A DNA stretch of 64,000 nt from Tepidamorphaceae bacterium (lineage in GTDB: Bacteria > Pseudomonadota > Alphaproteobacteria > Rhizobiales > Tepidamorphaceae). The translations under genes were made by a program, and so were the position numbers. The first letter of the stretch is position 1. Every line of letters begins with the position of its first letter. Shown one piece after another: positions 38,521 to 48,595 of the stretch. The stretch is from NCBI GenBank assembly GCA_028279445.1, contig JANQNT010000028.1, positions 1-64,000 of the forward strand. Direction: 5' to 3'. The notes beneath the pieces were generated by a model. The model was given only the letters and a program-made list of their open reading frames with translations, was not told the origin of the DNA and searched no databases.

Positions 38521-39375
38521 TCAGATCGCCGTCTCGCGGGCAGCGTCGATGTAGATCTCGCGCAACCGCCGCACCGCCGGGCCGGGCTGGCCACCGCCGA
38601 TCTTGTGCCCGTCGACCTCCACCACCGGCATGACGAAGGTGGAGGCTGCCGTGACAAAGGCTTCCTGCGCGGCCAGTGCCTCGTCCAGCGTGAAGGCACG
38701 TTCCTCGACCTCAAGACCCCTCTCGCGGGCAAGCCGCAGCACCGAGGCCCGAGTGATGCCCGACAGGATCGCGTTCGACACCGGGCGGGTGATGATCCTG
38801 TCGTCCTCGGTGACGATATAAGCGTTGGACGAACCGCCCTCGGTAACGTGCCCGTCCTCGATCATCCAGGCCTCCTGACAGCCGGCCTCGGCGGCCGCCT
38901 GCTTGGCCAGTACCTGGGCCAGCAGCGCGACGGACTTGATGTCGCGGCGCTGCCAGCGGATGTCCGGCACGGTGGCGACCTTGATACCGGTGGTTGCCGC
39001 CGGCGCCTCGCACAGCGTCTTCGCCTGCGTGAACATGACGAGGCTTGGCGTTGCGCCATCGGGAAACGTGAAGTCGCGGTCGGCGGCGCCACGCGTCACC
39101 TGGAGATAGGCGAGACCCTCGGTCAGGTTGTTGCGCGCCACCAGCTCACGGTGCAGCGCCAACAACTCGTCATCGGAGACAGGGGCCGCGATCTTGAGTT
39201 CGCCCATGGAGCGGTGCAGCCGGCGCACATGCCCGTCATAGTCGACCAGGCGCTTGTCGATCACCGCGGTGACCTCGTAGACGCCGTCGGCGAACAGGAA
39301 GCCGCGGTCCTGGATCGAGACCTTTGCGTCCTCCAGCGGCGTGAAATCGCCATTGACGTAAGCGATGCGGCTCAT
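38521..39375 (-). CDS. D-amino-acid aminotransferase (class IV)
   Basis: A 284-residue PLP enzyme of fold type IV. It begins [20 protein letters not shown], with [15 protein letters not shown] next. The PLP lysine is Lys147 in [10 protein letters not shown], and [10 protein letters not shown] is the cofactor-binding glutamate loop. These blocks fit D-alanine aminotransferase better than branched-chain aminotransferase or ADC lyase. It would interconvert D-alanine or D-glutamate with 2-oxo acids. It lies between the ABC-transporter genes (55 bp) and argB (14 bp), so an amino-acid-metabolism operon of five or more genes is likely. Confidence 0.88.
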   Translation of the reverse strand: MSRIAYVNGDFTPLEDAKVSIQDRGFLFADGVYEVTAVIDKRLVDYDGHVRRLHRSMGELKIAAPVSDDELLALHRELVARNNLTEGLAYLQVTRGAADRDFTFPDGATPSLVMFTQAKTLCEAPAATTGIKVATVPDIRWQRRDIKSVALLAQVLAKQAAAEAGCQEAWMIEDGHVTEGGSSNAYIVTEDDRIITRPVSNAILSGITRASVLRLARERGLEVEERAFTLDEALAAQEAFVTAASTFVMPVVEVDGHKIGGGQPGPAVRRLREIYIDAARETAI

Positions 39376-39430
39376 GGATGGGACCTTTCAGACAAAACCC
39401 GCCGCATCCGTTACGCGAGCCGGGCGGAAA

Positions 39431-40159
39431 TCACAATCCCAGCCGTGCCTCCAGCAAGGCGGGATCGTCCGCCAACATTGCCAGCGGTCCGTCATAGGTG
39501 ATGGCGCCGGTGGCCAGGACGGCGGCGCGGTCGCAGATCAATCCCGCGAAGCGCAGGTTCTGCTCGCTGAGCACGATCGACAGGCCCTGACGCCTGAGCT
39601 CGTTCAGGGCCTCGGCCATGGCATCGACGATGACCGGGGCGAGCCCTTCGGAGGGTTCGTCCAGCAGCAGTGCGGTCGGATTGCCCATCAGCGTGCGCGC
39701 CACGGCGAGCATCTGCTGTTCGCCGCCGGACATCTGCGATGCGGAGCGCGACCGCATATCGGCGAGGTTGGGAAACAGCGCAAAGATGCGCTCCGGCGTC
39801 CAGTCCTCCTGCCCGCCCGGTCCGGCACGGGTCCCCGCGACGAGGTTCTCTTCCACTGTCAGGTTGGTGAAGATGCGCCGGTCCTCGGGCACGTAGCCGA
39901 GCCCCAGCCGGGCAATCGCATGGGTCGGGCGCCTTGCGATGTCGGTGCCATCGAAAACGAGTTTCCGGGCCTCGGTGCGCACCAGCCCCATGACCGCCTT
40001 GAGCAGGGTCGACTTGCCGGCGCCGTTGCGCCCGACCAGCGCCAGCACCTCGCCGGCGCCAAGGCTCAGGTCGATGCTGAACAGCACCTGCGCGCGGCCG
40101 TAATAGGCATCGAGCCCGGCAATGCGCAGCAAGCCAGCTTCGGGCTTCGGCGGACTCAT
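39431..40159 (-). CDS. livF: branched-chain amino acid-type ABC transporter ATPase LivF
   Basis: A 242-residue ATPase with Walker A GRNGAGKSTLLKA, Q-loop region GLGYVPEDRRIF, signature MSGGEQQMLAVARTL and Walker B ALLLDEPSEGLAP. The short form and LGYVPEDR mark it as LivF. Start overlaps livG by 4 bp. Works with LivG on the fused permease; substrates of such systems vary widely (amino acids, amides, urea). Confidence 0.95.
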   Translation of the reverse strand: MSPPKPEAGLLRIAGLDAYYGRAQVLFSIDLSLGAGEVLALVGRNGAGKSTLLKAVMGLVRTEARKLVFDGTDIARRPTHAIARLGLGYVPEDRRIFTNLTVEENLVAGTRAGPGGQEDWTPERIFALFPNLADMRSRSASQMSGGEQQMLAVARTLMGNPTALLLDEPSEGLAPVIVDAMAEALNELRRQGLSIVLSEQNLRFAGLICDRAAVLATGAITYDGPLAMLADDPALLEARLGL

Positions 40160-40902
40160 GCCGCGGTACCCAGATAGACGGCGCGCACGTTGTCATCGGC
40201 ACGGATTTCGTCGGGCGCGCCGCGCGCGATGATCGCGCCCTGATGCATGACGAGGACGCGGTCGGCGTGACTGAAAACGGTGTCCATGTCGTGCTCGGTG
40301 AACAGCACGCCGACCTGTGCGTCACGGGCGATCCGCGCCACCAGCTCCATCAGCGCGCCGCGCTCGCCCGCCGCCATGCCCGCCGTGGGCTCGTCCATCA
40401 GCAGCAGGCGCGGCTCGCCGGCAAGCGCAAGCGCAAGCTCGACGCGCTTCAGATCGCCATAGGCGAGTTCGCCGACCGGACGCGCCGCAAGGTGTTCAAG
40501 GCCGACACGCGCGGCCAGATCGTGCGCGGCGTCGCGCTCGCGCGCCGGCGCCCAGGACAGCATGTCGAAGTGCCGGGCCGCATGGCTCATCAGTGCCACC
40601 TGTACGTTCTCCACGACACTCATGGAGGCGAAGGTGGCGGTGATCTGGAAGGTGCGCCCGACGCCGAGGCGCCACACCGCTCGGGGGTTCAGCCCCGTGA
40701 TGTCGCGCCCGTCGAGCGCGACGCGACCGCTGTCGGGCGCAAGCTGGCCGTTGAGCATGTTGAAGGTGGTCGACTTGCCGGCACCGTTGGGGCCGATCAG
40801 CGCGACCAGTTCGCCCGCATCGAGCGAGAGCGCGATCTCGTGGGCCGCGCACACGCCACCAAAGGACTTCGACAGCCCATCGACCTGAAGCAGTGGGCTC
40901 AT
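40156..40902 (-). CDS. livG: branched-chain amino acid-type ABC transporter ATPase LivG
   Basis: A 248-residue ATPase: Walker A IGPNGAGKSTTFNMLNG, VGRTFQI as Q-loop region typical of LivG, Walker B LLLMDEPTAGM, H-loop LFTEHDMDTVFSHADRVLVM. The usual LSGG signature is altered: the stretch before Walker B reads LAYGDLKRVELALAL, as in many LivG proteins (YGDLRRVEIA type). Overlaps both neighbours by 4 bp. Confidence 0.94.
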   Translation of the reverse strand: MSPLLQVDGLSKSFGGVCAAHEIALSLDAGELVALIGPNGAGKSTTFNMLNGQLAPDSGRVALDGRDITGLNPRAVWRLGVGRTFQITATFASMSVVENVQVALMSHAARHFDMLSWAPARERDAAHDLAARVGLEHLAARPVGELAYGDLKRVELALALAGEPRLLLMDEPTAGMAAGERGALMELVARIARDAQVGVLFTEHDMDTVFSHADRVLVMHQGAIIARGAPDEIRADDNVRAVYLGTAA

Positions 40903-42764
40903 CGGCTTGCCTCACCCCCGCGCCGTGCCGCCAACCCGCGCAAAGTCCCGACCACGCCACCGGGGAAGACCAGCACGAAGCCGATGATGACGAGCCCGAG
41001 CAGTACCCGCCAGTAGTCGGTCAGCGGCATGACGAAGTCCTTCATCAGGTGTAGCGCGGCAGCGCCCAGGATCGGACCGGTGATGGTCTGCACTCCACCA
41101 AGCAGTGCCATGGCGAGCGCATCGACGGACGTGGGGATGGCCAGCGCGCCGGGATCGATGTTGCCCTTGGAGAAGACGTAGAGACCGCCGGCGAGACCGG
41201 CCGCCGCTCCGGCCAGCGTGAAGGCCGCCCAGCGCTGGCGGCGCACGTTGATGCCGACCGTCTCGGCGCGCAGGGCGGAATCACGCGCCGCCCTCAGCGC
41301 ATAGCCGAAGGGCGAGAAGCTGACGCGGATCAGCAGCGCGATGCCCGCGCCGGCGAGCATCAGCGTCAGGTAGTAGTAGGCCAGCCGACCGGATGCCCAG
41401 TCCGACGGCCAGATGCCGATCAGCCCGTTATCTCCGCCGGTGACCTCGACCCACTGGAAGGCGACCGCGTAGACAACCTGCGCCACGGCCAGCGTCAGCA
41501 TGGCGAGATAGACCCCCGACAGGCGCACGATGAAGGCGCCGGCGAGTGCGGCGACCGCACCAGCCGTGAGCGGCGCCAGCAGCAGCGCCAGTTCCATCGG
41601 CGCGCCGAGATGGCGCACGGCCAGCGCCGCGCCATAGGCGCCGAGGCCGAACCAGGCTGCGTGGCCGAAGCTGATTACCCCGCCAAGCCCCAGCAGCAGG
41701 TTCAGCGACATGGCGAACAGCGCGAAGACCATCACCTCGATGACGAGCTTCAGCGCGAAGGCATCGGCAATCAGCGGAAAGGCGACCAGCGCGGCGACAC
41801 CGGCCAGCGCCCACAGGCTGGCGGTCCGGGACCATGGAGCAAGCGGCAGCATCATCGCCGGCTCGCCACGCAATTGCGGTTCGGGCCGGCCGAGCAGGCC
41901 CCAGGGCCGCACCACCAGCACCACCGCCATCACCAGGAACACCAGCACCAGCGTGATCTTCGGGAACACCAGGATGCCGAAGGCCTGCAGCACGCCGATC
42001 AGCACCGCGGCGAGGAAGGCGCCGGGCACCGAGCCCATGCCGCCGATGACGGTGACGACAAAGGCTTCCGCGATGATGTTGACGTCCATGTGCGGGGTGG
42101 CGGGTTTGCGAGCAATCTCCAGCGCGCCGGCGAGACCGGCCAGCGCGCAACCGAGGAAGACGGCAGCCGTGAACAGCACCGCCTGGTTGACGCCGAGAGC
42201 CGCCAACATTTCCCGGTCGTGGGTGGCGGCGCGAACGAGGATGCCGAAGCGGGTGCGGTTGAACAAAAGCCAGATAGCGGCGAGCACAACCGGACCGGCG
42301 AAGACCAGCATCAGCTCGTAGACGGGAAACCGGTGACCGAGGATATCGACTGCGCCGGTCAGCCCCGGCGCGCGCGGACCCAACAGGTCCTGCGGCCCGA
42401 ACAGCCAGACCACCGCGTCCTGGACGATCAGCACGACACCGAAGGTGGCGAGCAACTGGAACAGTTCCGGCGCCTTGTAGATGCGCCGGAGCAAGGTCAG
42501 TTCCATCACCGCGCCGAGCACGCCGGCGCCGAGCGCGGCCAGCAAAACGGCCACCCAGAACATCAGAGGACCGTAATGGATGCCAAGCAGGCGGTCGGCC
42601 AACAGCACCGCGAAATACGCGCCCAGCATGTAGAAGGAGCCGTGCGCGAAGTTCACGATGCGGGTGACGCCGAAGATGATGGTCAGGCCGCAGGCGGCGA
42701 TGAACAGGGCCGATGCCGAGGCAAGGCCGTTCAGCGTCTGGACGACAAAAAAGGACGGCTCCAT
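40899..42764 (-). CDS. fused LivH-LivM permease of a branched-chain amino acid-type ABC transporter
   Basis: A 621-residue membrane protein combining both permeases in one chain. Residues 1 to about 300 are LivH (LTIIFGVTRIVNFAHGSFYMLGAY; GGMGSVPGAFLAAVLIGVLQ). From about 310 it is LivM (MSLNLLLGLGGVISFGHAAWFGLGAYGAAL as its EAA-like region, then GGVQTITGPILGAAALHLM). The linker around 290-310 contains two methionines but no stop, so fusion seems genuine. Most bacteria encode two separate proteins; fusions are known but less common. Binding-protein gene 57 bp upstream, livG overlapping downstream. Confidence 0.93.
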   Translation of the reverse strand: MEPSFFVVQTLNGLASASALFIAACGLTIIFGVTRIVNFAHGSFYMLGAYFAVLLADRLLGIHYGPLMFWVAVLLAALGAGVLGAVMELTLLRRIYKAPELFQLLATFGVVLIVQDAVVWLFGPQDLLGPRAPGLTGAVDILGHRFPVYELMLVFAGPVVLAAIWLLFNRTRFGILVRAATHDREMLAALGVNQAVLFTAAVFLGCALAGLAGALEIARKPATPHMDVNIIAEAFVVTVIGGMGSVPGAFLAAVLIGVLQAFGILVFPKITLVLVFLVMAVVLVVRPWGLLGRPEPQLRGEPAMMLPLAPWSRTASLWALAGVAALVAFPLIADAFALKLVIEVMVFALFAMSLNLLLGLGGVISFGHAAWFGLGAYGAALAVRHLGAPMELALLLAPLTAGAVAALAGAFIVRLSGVYLAMLTLAVAQVVYAVAFQWVEVTGGDNGLIGIWPSDWASGRLAYYYLTLMLAGAGIALLIRVSFSPFGYALRAARDSALRAETVGINVRRQRWAAFTLAGAAAGLAGGLYVFSKGNIDPGALAIPTSVDALAMALLGGVQTITGPILGAAALHLMKDFVMPLTDYWRVLLGLVIIGFVLVFPGGVVGTLRGLAARRGGEASR

Positions 42765-42821
42765 CAGGCTGCCCGGAAAGTTGTCCGAGGAACGGGCGAG
42801 CGCTGCGCGCAGCTCCGCAGA

Positions 42822-44063
42822 CTAGTCGCCGCGCATCGCCTCGACCTCGTCCTCGCTGGCGAGAAAGTCCGTGCCGTCATAGTAGCGCCAATCGGTGAGC
42901 GTGCCTGAGCCATCCTCCACCGCGATGCGGCCGACCCAGGCGCCGAAGCTGCCCTGGTTGTCGATGCTGCGGATGGTCACCGGTCCCACGATGCTCTCGA
43001 AGCTGAAGTCCTCAAGCGCGGCGACCATCGCATCGGTGTCGGTGCTGTCCGCCTCCAGCAGCATGTCGCGGATCATGTACATGATGACATAGCCGAGCAT
43101 CGAGCCGAGCCGGGGCGTCTCGTCGTACTTCTCCCGGTAGGCGGCGATGAACGCGGCGTGCGGCCCCTCGGTGACGCCCTGCCAGGGATAGCCGGTGGCG
43201 ATCCAGCCGACCGGCGCCTCTGCCTTGAGCGGCAGCAGCCACTCCGGCTCGCCGGTCAGCATGCTGGCGACGGTGCGATCCTCGAACAGCCCGCGGGTCG
43301 TGCCCTCGCGCACGAAGCTGACCAGATCGCCGCCGAACAGCACATTGAAGATGGCATCGGGCCGGGCCTGCTCGATAGCCGAAACGGTGGCGCCGGCGTC
43401 GATCTTGCCAAGCGCGGGATATTGCTCGACGACGATCTCGGCATCGGGATTGACGCGCGCCAGCAGCGTCTTGAAGTTCGCCGCCGCCGACTGGCCGTAC
43501 TCGTAGTTCGGCGCGACGATGGCCCAGCGTTTGGTGTCGAGGTCCTTCACCGCATCGACCAGCATGCCGACCTGCATCCAGGTGTTGGGACGGATGCGGA
43601 AGGTGTACGGGTTGCCCTTGGCCATGGTGAGCGCGTCGGTGAGCGGGCCCCAGGCGATGAACAGGGTCTTGCGCTGGTTGGCGAAATCCGCCACCGCCAG
43701 CCCGACATTGGACAGGAAGGTGCCGAGAAGAAAATCGACCTTGTCGCGGCTGACCAGTTCTTCGGCAACGCGCACCGCGTCGCCGGTGGTGCCACCGTCG
43801 TCGCGCGAGATCACCTCGATCATCCGGCCGTTGACGCCGCCGGCCGCATTGATCTCGTCCAGCGCCATCTGCCAGCCGTTTCGGTAAGGCACCGTGAACG
43901 CGGCGAAGCGGCTGTAGGAATTGAGCTCGCCAATGCGGATCGAATCCTGCGCCTGAGCAGACGCAATACCCAGAATGGCGGTCGCGAGACCTGCGAGAGC
44001 CGCGATAGCGCCAAGCGCGGCGCGACGCGAAACAGCATCGCGGACGGCGCGATGGATCGACAT
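42822..44063 (-). CDS. periplasmic substrate-binding protein of the LivK/Peripla_BP_6 type
   Basis: A 413-residue binding protein. The signal peptide has arginines then a long hydrophobic stretch (AALGAIAALAGLATAILGIA) with cleavage near AQA-QDS at residue 39. Mature protein blocks IRIGELNSYSRFAAFTVPYRN, ALDEINAAGGVNGRMIEVIS and FLLGTFLSNVGLAVADFANQ fit type-I periplasmic ABC binding proteins. The ligand cannot be told; the group includes binders of amino acids, amides and aromatic acids. First gene of the minus-strand ABC operon. Confidence 0.93.
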   Translation of the reverse strand: MSIHRAVRDAVSRRAALGAIAALAGLATAILGIASAQAQDSIRIGELNSYSRFAAFTVPYRNGWQMALDEINAAGGVNGRMIEVISRDDGGTTGDAVRVAEELVSRDKVDFLLGTFLSNVGLAVADFANQRKTLFIAWGPLTDALTMAKGNPYTFRIRPNTWMQVGMLVDAVKDLDTKRWAIVAPNYEYGQSAAANFKTLLARVNPDAEIVVEQYPALGKIDAGATVSAIEQARPDAIFNVLFGGDLVSFVREGTTRGLFEDRTVASMLTGEPEWLLPLKAEAPVGWIATGYPWQGVTEGPHAAFIAAYREKYDETPRLGSMLGYVIMYMIRDMLLEADSTDTDAMVAALEDFSFESIVGPVTIRSIDNQGSFGAWVGRIAVEDGSGTLTDWRYYDGTDFLASEDEVEAMRGD

Positions 44064-44371
44064 GGGAACATCTCCCTGATAAGCCGCCTAATGGAATACA
44101 GGCCCGTGCGCGGCGGCAGGCGGATCGAGGGCGCAAACGCCCGCCACGAGCCAGAAAGGGGCGGCACAATAGCATCCGCGCCGGCAACCGCAATGCACTG
44201 ATGTTGCGGTGCGGCATCCGCAATAGGTCCGCATTTTTGCACCGGTCAGGCCCGGAGCGGCCGAAGGTTGACCAGCACGACCCGTTTACGGTCGGGGCAA
44301 GCCCGGATTTACAGCAAGCGCCGGCGCACAGTATTTCTGATCCGATTGATCATCCGGAGGACACAGCGGAC
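44064..44371. other. divergent control region between two binding-protein genes
   Basis: About 308 bp. Two neighbouring dyads are visible: ACCGCAA/TTGCGGT at 44187-44210 (10-nt spacer) and TGCGG-CAT-CCGCA at 44210-44222. They could be operator or leader elements. I see no clear -10/-35 pair, and no gene. Confidence 0.55.
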
Positions 44372-45340
44372 ATGCGTTTCAACAGCACGATTGCCTGGAT
44401 CGCCGGCGCGGCGCTGGCCGTTGGCCTCTTCACCGCGGCATCCGCCGAGCAGCAGTCCGTCTGGGTCGGCACCGGCAGCCTGACCGGCATCTACTACCCG
44501 ACCGGCGGCGCCATCTGCCGGATGGTCAACCGCAGCCGCCAGCAGCACGGCATCCGCTGCGCGACGGAAGCCACCAACGGCTCGGTCTTCAACCTCAATA
44601 CGGTGCGTTCGGGCGAACTGGACTTCGGCGTCGTGCAGTCGGACTGGCAGTACCACGCCTACAACGGCACGGGACGTTTCGCGCAGCAAGGCCGGTTCGA
44701 CGGTCTTCGGGCGGTGTTCTCGGTGCATGCGGAGCCCTTCACGCTGCTCGCCCGGGCGGATGCCGGCATCGAACGCTTCGAGGACCTGAAGGGCAAGCGG
44801 GTCAATATCGGCAATCCCGGCTCGGGCCACCGCGCCACCATGGAGGTGGTGATGGACGTGTTCGGCCTGTCGACGGGGGACTTCGCGCTGACCACCGAGC
44901 TGAAAGGTCCGGCCATGGCCGACGCGCTGTGTGAGGGCAAGATCGACGCGATGATCTACACGGTCGGCCATCCGGCCGCCGTAATCACCGAGGCCACCAG
45001 CCGCTGCGACGTCAAGCTGATCCCGGTGACCGGCGGGCCCATCGACCAGTTGGTCCGCGACAACAGCTATTACCGCGCGGCGATGGTGCCCGGCGGCATG
45101 TACAAGGGCAACGAGGAGGACATCGCGACGTTCGGCATCGGCGCCACCTTCGTCACCTCGACGGAGGTTTCCGAAGACGTGGTCTTTGCCGTGGTCAAGG
45201 CGGTTTTCGACAACTTCGAGGACTTCAAGACGCTGCATCCGGCATTCGCCACGCTTGACGAGAAGCAGATGATCGTGGACGGGCTGTCGGCGCCGCTGCA
45301 TGCGGGCGCGCAGAAGTACTACAGGCAACGCCGCTGGTAG
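44372..45340 (+). CDS. TAXI family TRAP transporter solute-binding protein (orphan)
   Basis: A 322-residue periplasmic binding protein. Signal peptide with cleavage near ASA-EQQ (residue 24). The family opening WVGTGSLTGIYYPTGGAICRM is followed by NGSVFNLNTVRSGELDFGVVQSDWQYHAYNG. TAXI proteins feed TRAP transporters, with ligands such as glutamate or other dicarboxylates where known. No TRAP permease gene is adjacent, so its membrane partner must be elsewhere or it acts as a sensor. GGAGG is present 11 nt before the ATG. Confidence 0.92.
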   Translation: MRFNSTIAWIAGAALAVGLFTAASAEQQSVWVGTGSLTGIYYPTGGAICRMVNRSRQQHGIRCATEATNGSVFNLNTVRSGELDFGVVQSDWQYHAYNGTGRFAQQGRFDGLRAVFSVHAEPFTLLARADAGIERFEDLKGKRVNIGNPGSGHRATMEVVMDVFGLSTGDFALTTELKGPAMADALCEGKIDAMIYTVGHPAAVITEATSRCDVKLIPVTGGPIDQLVRDNSYYRAAMVPGGMYKGNEEDIATFGIGATFVTSTEVSEDVVFAVVKAVFDNFEDFKTLHPAFATLDEKQMIVDGLSAPLHAGAQKYYRQRRW

Positions 45341-45352
45341 CGACTGCTGTCT

Positions 45353-45368
45353 TAGGGTCCTGACCCTA
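45353..45368. terminator. palindrome between convergent genes
   Basis: TAGGGTC-CT-GACCCTA is a perfect 7-bp stem with a 2-nt centre, right between the TAXI gene (ends 45340) and waaF (stop at 45366-45368, inside the palindrome). It belongs to the dispersed GGACCCTA family. It could slow both transcripts but lacks T tracts. Confidence 0.45.
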
Positions 45369-46376
45369 GCAGCCCAACTCCGCTTCCAGTGTCCGCAGCG
45401 CGTCGAGCACCTGGTCGGGCTCGATCGCGTCCATCGAACCGCGACCGGCAGTGCGCCCCTCCGGCCTGTGCGCCAGCACGCGCGCGGTGTCGGACAGCGG
45501 CGGATTGACCTTCTCGCTGGTCGGCCCGTACAGCGCGACGACGGGTTTGCGTAGCGCGGCCGCCACATGCATCAGTCCGGAATCGTTGCTGACCACGGCG
45601 GCGCTCATCTCCAGAATGTCGATGGCCTGCACAAGGCTCGTTTCGCCGGCGAACACACGCGCATGGCGTCCTGCGGCCTCGGCGATCTGGTCACAGTCGT
45701 GCCGGTCACGCTGCGAACCGATGATCCAGACCGGTCGGCCGGCCTCGCCCAGAGCACGCGCCAGCGCGGCATAGCGCTTGATCGGCCATTGCTTGACGGG
45801 CCCGGCCTCGGCGCCCGGACAGAGCGTGACCGCACCGTCAGCCGCAGCAACGGCGAATGCGCCGGCGGTTGCCGCCTCGCTGTCTGGATCACGCCGCAGC
45901 CTGGGCATTTCCTCGGGCCGCATGCACGGCTCGGACGGATCGGCCAGCGCGACGAACTCATCCACGGTGCGCGGCTTGGCGCCACCCTCCACCGGCACCG
46001 CGTTGCGCGGCACGATGTCGTTGAGCAGCCCGTAGCGCATCTCGCCGCGATAGCCGGTACGCCGCCCGGCGCCGGCGAAAAAGGGGACCAGCGCGGACTT
46101 CCATGACCGCGGCAGGACGAAAGCGCGATCGAACCCCATCGGCGCCAGCGCCCGGCCCAGGTCGCGCCGGCGCGCGAAGCCGAAGCTGCCGTGCGGCACG
46201 TCGAGCACATAGGCGCGCGTCACCTCCGGCATGCGCTCGGTGAGCGACTGCGACCAGCCCGGTGACACCACGTGCACCTCGCCGCCGGAATCAAGCCGGG
46301 CGATGCGTTTGAACAGGGCCTGGGCCATCACCATGTCGCCAACCCAGGAGGGACCTATCACCAGCGTGCGGGCCAT
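45366..46376 (-). CDS. waaF: ADP-heptose:LPS heptosyltransferase II
   Basis: A 336-residue GT9 glycosyltransferase. It begins TLVIGPSWVGDMVMAQALFK, as in WaaF; SWKSALVPFFAGAGRRTGYRGEMRYGLLND and LCPGAEAGPVKQWP are nucleotide-sugar and acceptor blocks, and VSNDSGLMHVAAALRKPVVALYGPTS is the conserved C-terminal ADP-heptose site. It adds the second heptose to the LPS inner core at the cytoplasmic membrane. Last gene of the waaC-hldD-waaF unit, 9 bp after hldD. Confidence 0.94.
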   Translation of the reverse strand: MARTLVIGPSWVGDMVMAQALFKRIARLDSGGEVHVVSPGWSQSLTERMPEVTRAYVLDVPHGSFGFARRRDLGRALAPMGFDRAFVLPRSWKSALVPFFAGAGRRTGYRGEMRYGLLNDIVPRNAVPVEGGAKPRTVDEFVALADPSEPCMRPEEMPRLRRDPDSEAATAGAFAVAAADGAVTLCPGAEAGPVKQWPIKRYAALARALGEAGRPVWIIGSQRDRHDCDQIAEAAGRHARVFAGETSLVQAIDILEMSAAVVSNDSGLMHVAAALRKPVVALYGPTSEKVNPPLSDTARVLAHRPEGRTAGRGSMDAIEPDQVLDALRTLEAELGC

Positions 46377-46385
46377 GCCGGACGC

Positions 46386-47342
46386 TCAGGCGTTGCGGCC
46401 ATGCAGCGCGTCGAGATAGGCGCTAACGCCGTCTTCCACCGAACGGAAGGCGACGTCGCAGCCGGCATCGCGCAGCTTCGTCAGATCGGCCTCGGTGAAG
46501 GCCTGGTAGGCCCCTTCCAGATGCTCGGGGAACGGGATGTACTCCAGCGACCCGCCGCCATGCCACTCGATCACCGAAAGGGCCACGTCGTTGAAGGTCT
46601 GGCTCTTGCCGGTGCCGCAATTATAGATGCCCGACAGCGCGGGATTGTCGAGGAAGAACAGGTTGACCGCCACCGCATCGTCGACATGCACGAAGTCGCG
46701 GCGCTGCTGGCCGTCGCCATAGCCGTGCGAGCCTTCGAACAGCCTCGCCGTCCTTGTCTCGCGCACCTGCCCGTCGAGATGATAGGCGACGCTCGCCATC
46801 GCACCCTTGTGCTGTTCGCGGGGGCCATAGACGTTGAAGTAGCGCAGGCCCACCACCTGCATGGGCAGGTCGCCGGCGTGCCGGCGCACATGGTTGTCGA
46901 ACAGCCATTTGGAATAGCCGTAGACGTTGATCGGCGCTTCGCAGGCGGGGTCTTCGGCGAACCCCTGGACACCGCCATAGACTGCCGCCGAGGAGGCATA
47001 GAGGAAGGGCGCCTTGCGCGCAGCGCACCAGCCCATCAGCTCCTTGGAACATTCGTAGTTGTTGTCGAGCATGAAGCGGCCGTCCCACTCGGTGGTGTCC
47101 GAACAGGCTCCCTGATGGAAGACGGCATCCACGGAGGCGAAGGCTTTGGCACCGCCGTCGGCGATGCGGCTGCGGAAATCGTCCTTGTCCAGATAATCGG
47201 CAATTTTCAGATCGGCGATGTTGCGGAACTTGTGGCCGTCGGTCAGGTCATCGACGATCAGGATGTCGTCGATGCCGCGCGCATTGAGCCCGCGTACGAT
47301 ATTGGAACCGATGAAGCCGGCACCGCCGGTAACGATGATCAT
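46386..47342 (-). CDS. hldD: ADP-L-glycero-D-manno-heptose 6-epimerase
   Basis: A 318-residue extended-SDR epimerase that flips C6 of ADP-heptose, last step of heptose precursor synthesis. Cofactor motif [15 protein letters not shown] at the N-terminus, [21 protein letters not shown] (HldD-specific), then YGYSKWLFD with catalytic Tyr-Lys. [20 protein letters not shown] and [14 protein letters not shown] complete it. Start overlaps the waaC stop by 4 bp. The frame remains open upstream, but the glycine loop fixes the start at 47342. Confidence 0.96.
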   Translation of the reverse strand: MIIVTGGAGFIGSNIVRGLNARGIDDILIVDDLTDGHKFRNIADLKIADYLDKDDFRSRIADGGAKAFASVDAVFHQGACSDTTEWDGRFMLDNNYECSKELMGWCAARKAPFLYASSAAVYGGVQGFAEDPACEAPINVYGYSKWLFDNHVRRHAGDLPMQVVGLRYFNVYGPREQHKGAMASVAYHLDGQVRETRTARLFEGSHGYGDGQQRRDFVHVDDAVAVNLFFLDNPALSGIYNCGTGKSQTFNDVALSVIEWHGGGSLEYIPFPEHLEGAYQAFTEADLTKLRDAGCDVAFRSVEDGVSAYLDALHGRNA

Positions 47343-48400
47343 CTGGCCGCGTGTCCTTGTGCAGGCGGAGCGGACGACAACGCCGCGTCGAGGGCCGCAG
47401 AAACAGCGTCTGCCGCGATGGCGTCCATGCAGCCCTCGCCCGTAGCCGCGTGGGTGCAGGTGCGGTTGTAGCACGGCGCGGCGGGATGATCCGAGACCAG
47501 AGCAGTCATGGCATCTCCGAGCGGGCCGGTGCGGCGCGGATCGGTCGGACCCAGCAGCATGACGCCCGGCCGGCCAAGCGCCTCGGCAAGATGGGTCAGG
47601 CCGGAATCCGTACCGGCCACGGCCGCGCAGGCAGCCAGCGCGCCGGCGAGGTCCGATAGCGACAGCGCCGGCAGGACGCGCGCATCCGCGATCCCGGCGC
47701 AGATGTCCTCGGCGACGGCGCGCTCCGCCGCGTCGCCGGCGGTCAGCACCACCGGAATGCCGCGATCGGTCAACCGCTGCGCGACATCGCGCCAGCGGGA
47801 CGGCTGCCAGGTCTTGCTGGGCCAGGCGCTACCATGCAGCAGGGCGACCGGGGGAATTGAGACACCGGCATCGCGCAGCGTCTCGCGACCCTGCCGCGCC
47901 AGCCCGTCGACATCGAGGCCATGGTCGAGCGGCAGCCCGTCGAGCGCGTAGCCGAGGGCACCGGCGAAGAGCTTGCGCGTGCGCATGGCGGCGTTCTGCA
48001 GCACCGGCAGGTCAAAGGTGGTGCGGTAGGCGAGCGCGGCAACCGGCTCGCGCGCATGCGCGCGGGAGAGACCGGCCACGGCCCGGCAGGCGAGCCGGGC
48101 CATCACCGCGCTCTTGATCAGCCCCTGGGCATCGATCACCAGATCGTAGCGTCCCGAAAGCCGCCGGCGCAGGTCGCGCAGATGCGCGATCATGGCCAAT
48201 GGCCCCTGGCCTTTCATGGCGCGCAGCCGTGCCGGGATCACGTCGGCAACGGCGGGATGCAGCGCGGCAAGGTCGCTGAAGGCTTCCTCGACCAGCCAGT
48301 CGACGGTGACGTCAGGGCGCGCCCGCGCCACGTCGCTCAGCGCCGGATAGCTGTGCACGACATCGCCGAGCGAGGACAGTTTGACCAGTAGAACGCGCAT
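47339..48400 (-). CDS. waaC: LPS heptosyltransferase I
   Basis: A 353-residue GT9 enzyme. It begins [20 protein letters not shown], the WaaC opening, with [16 protein letters not shown] and [17 protein letters not shown] after it; [18 protein letters not shown] and [19 protein letters not shown] are the sugar-nucleotide site. It adds the first heptose to Kdo. A methionine two codons upstream (48406) could also be the start. The frame continues open far upstream only because of codon bias opposite hldE. Divergent from hldE. Confidence 0.94.
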   Translation of the reverse strand: MRVLLVKLSSLGDVVHSYPALSDVARARPDVTVDWLVEEAFSDLAALHPAVADVIPARLRAMKGQGPLAMIAHLRDLRRRLSGRYDLVIDAQGLIKSAVMARLACRAVAGLSRAHAREPVAALAYRTTFDLPVLQNAAMRTRKLFAGALGYALDGLPLDHGLDVDGLARQGRETLRDAGVSIPPVALLHGSAWPSKTWQPSRWRDVAQRLTDRGIPVVLTAGDAAERAVAEDICAGIADARVLPALSLSDLAGALAACAAVAGTDSGLTHLAEALGRPGVMLLGPTDPRRTGPLGDAMTALVSDHPAAPCYNRTCTHAATGEGCMDAIAADAVSAALDAALSSAPPAQGHAAR

Positions 48401-48595
48401 TGCCATCCACGGGCAGGTCGCTTGACCGGTACGCGGTCCGTGCCGGTTTTTAGTGCGCGTCGTGATAGGCGCACCCGGCGCATCCGGCAAGCCCGCCGCC
48501 CCGGCAATGGTTGAGCGCGGGCGATGGTTGTGGGAAACAAGCGCGCTTGATGTCACGCGCGGATTCATGCCGACCGCGCCACCCGGACCACCCGC

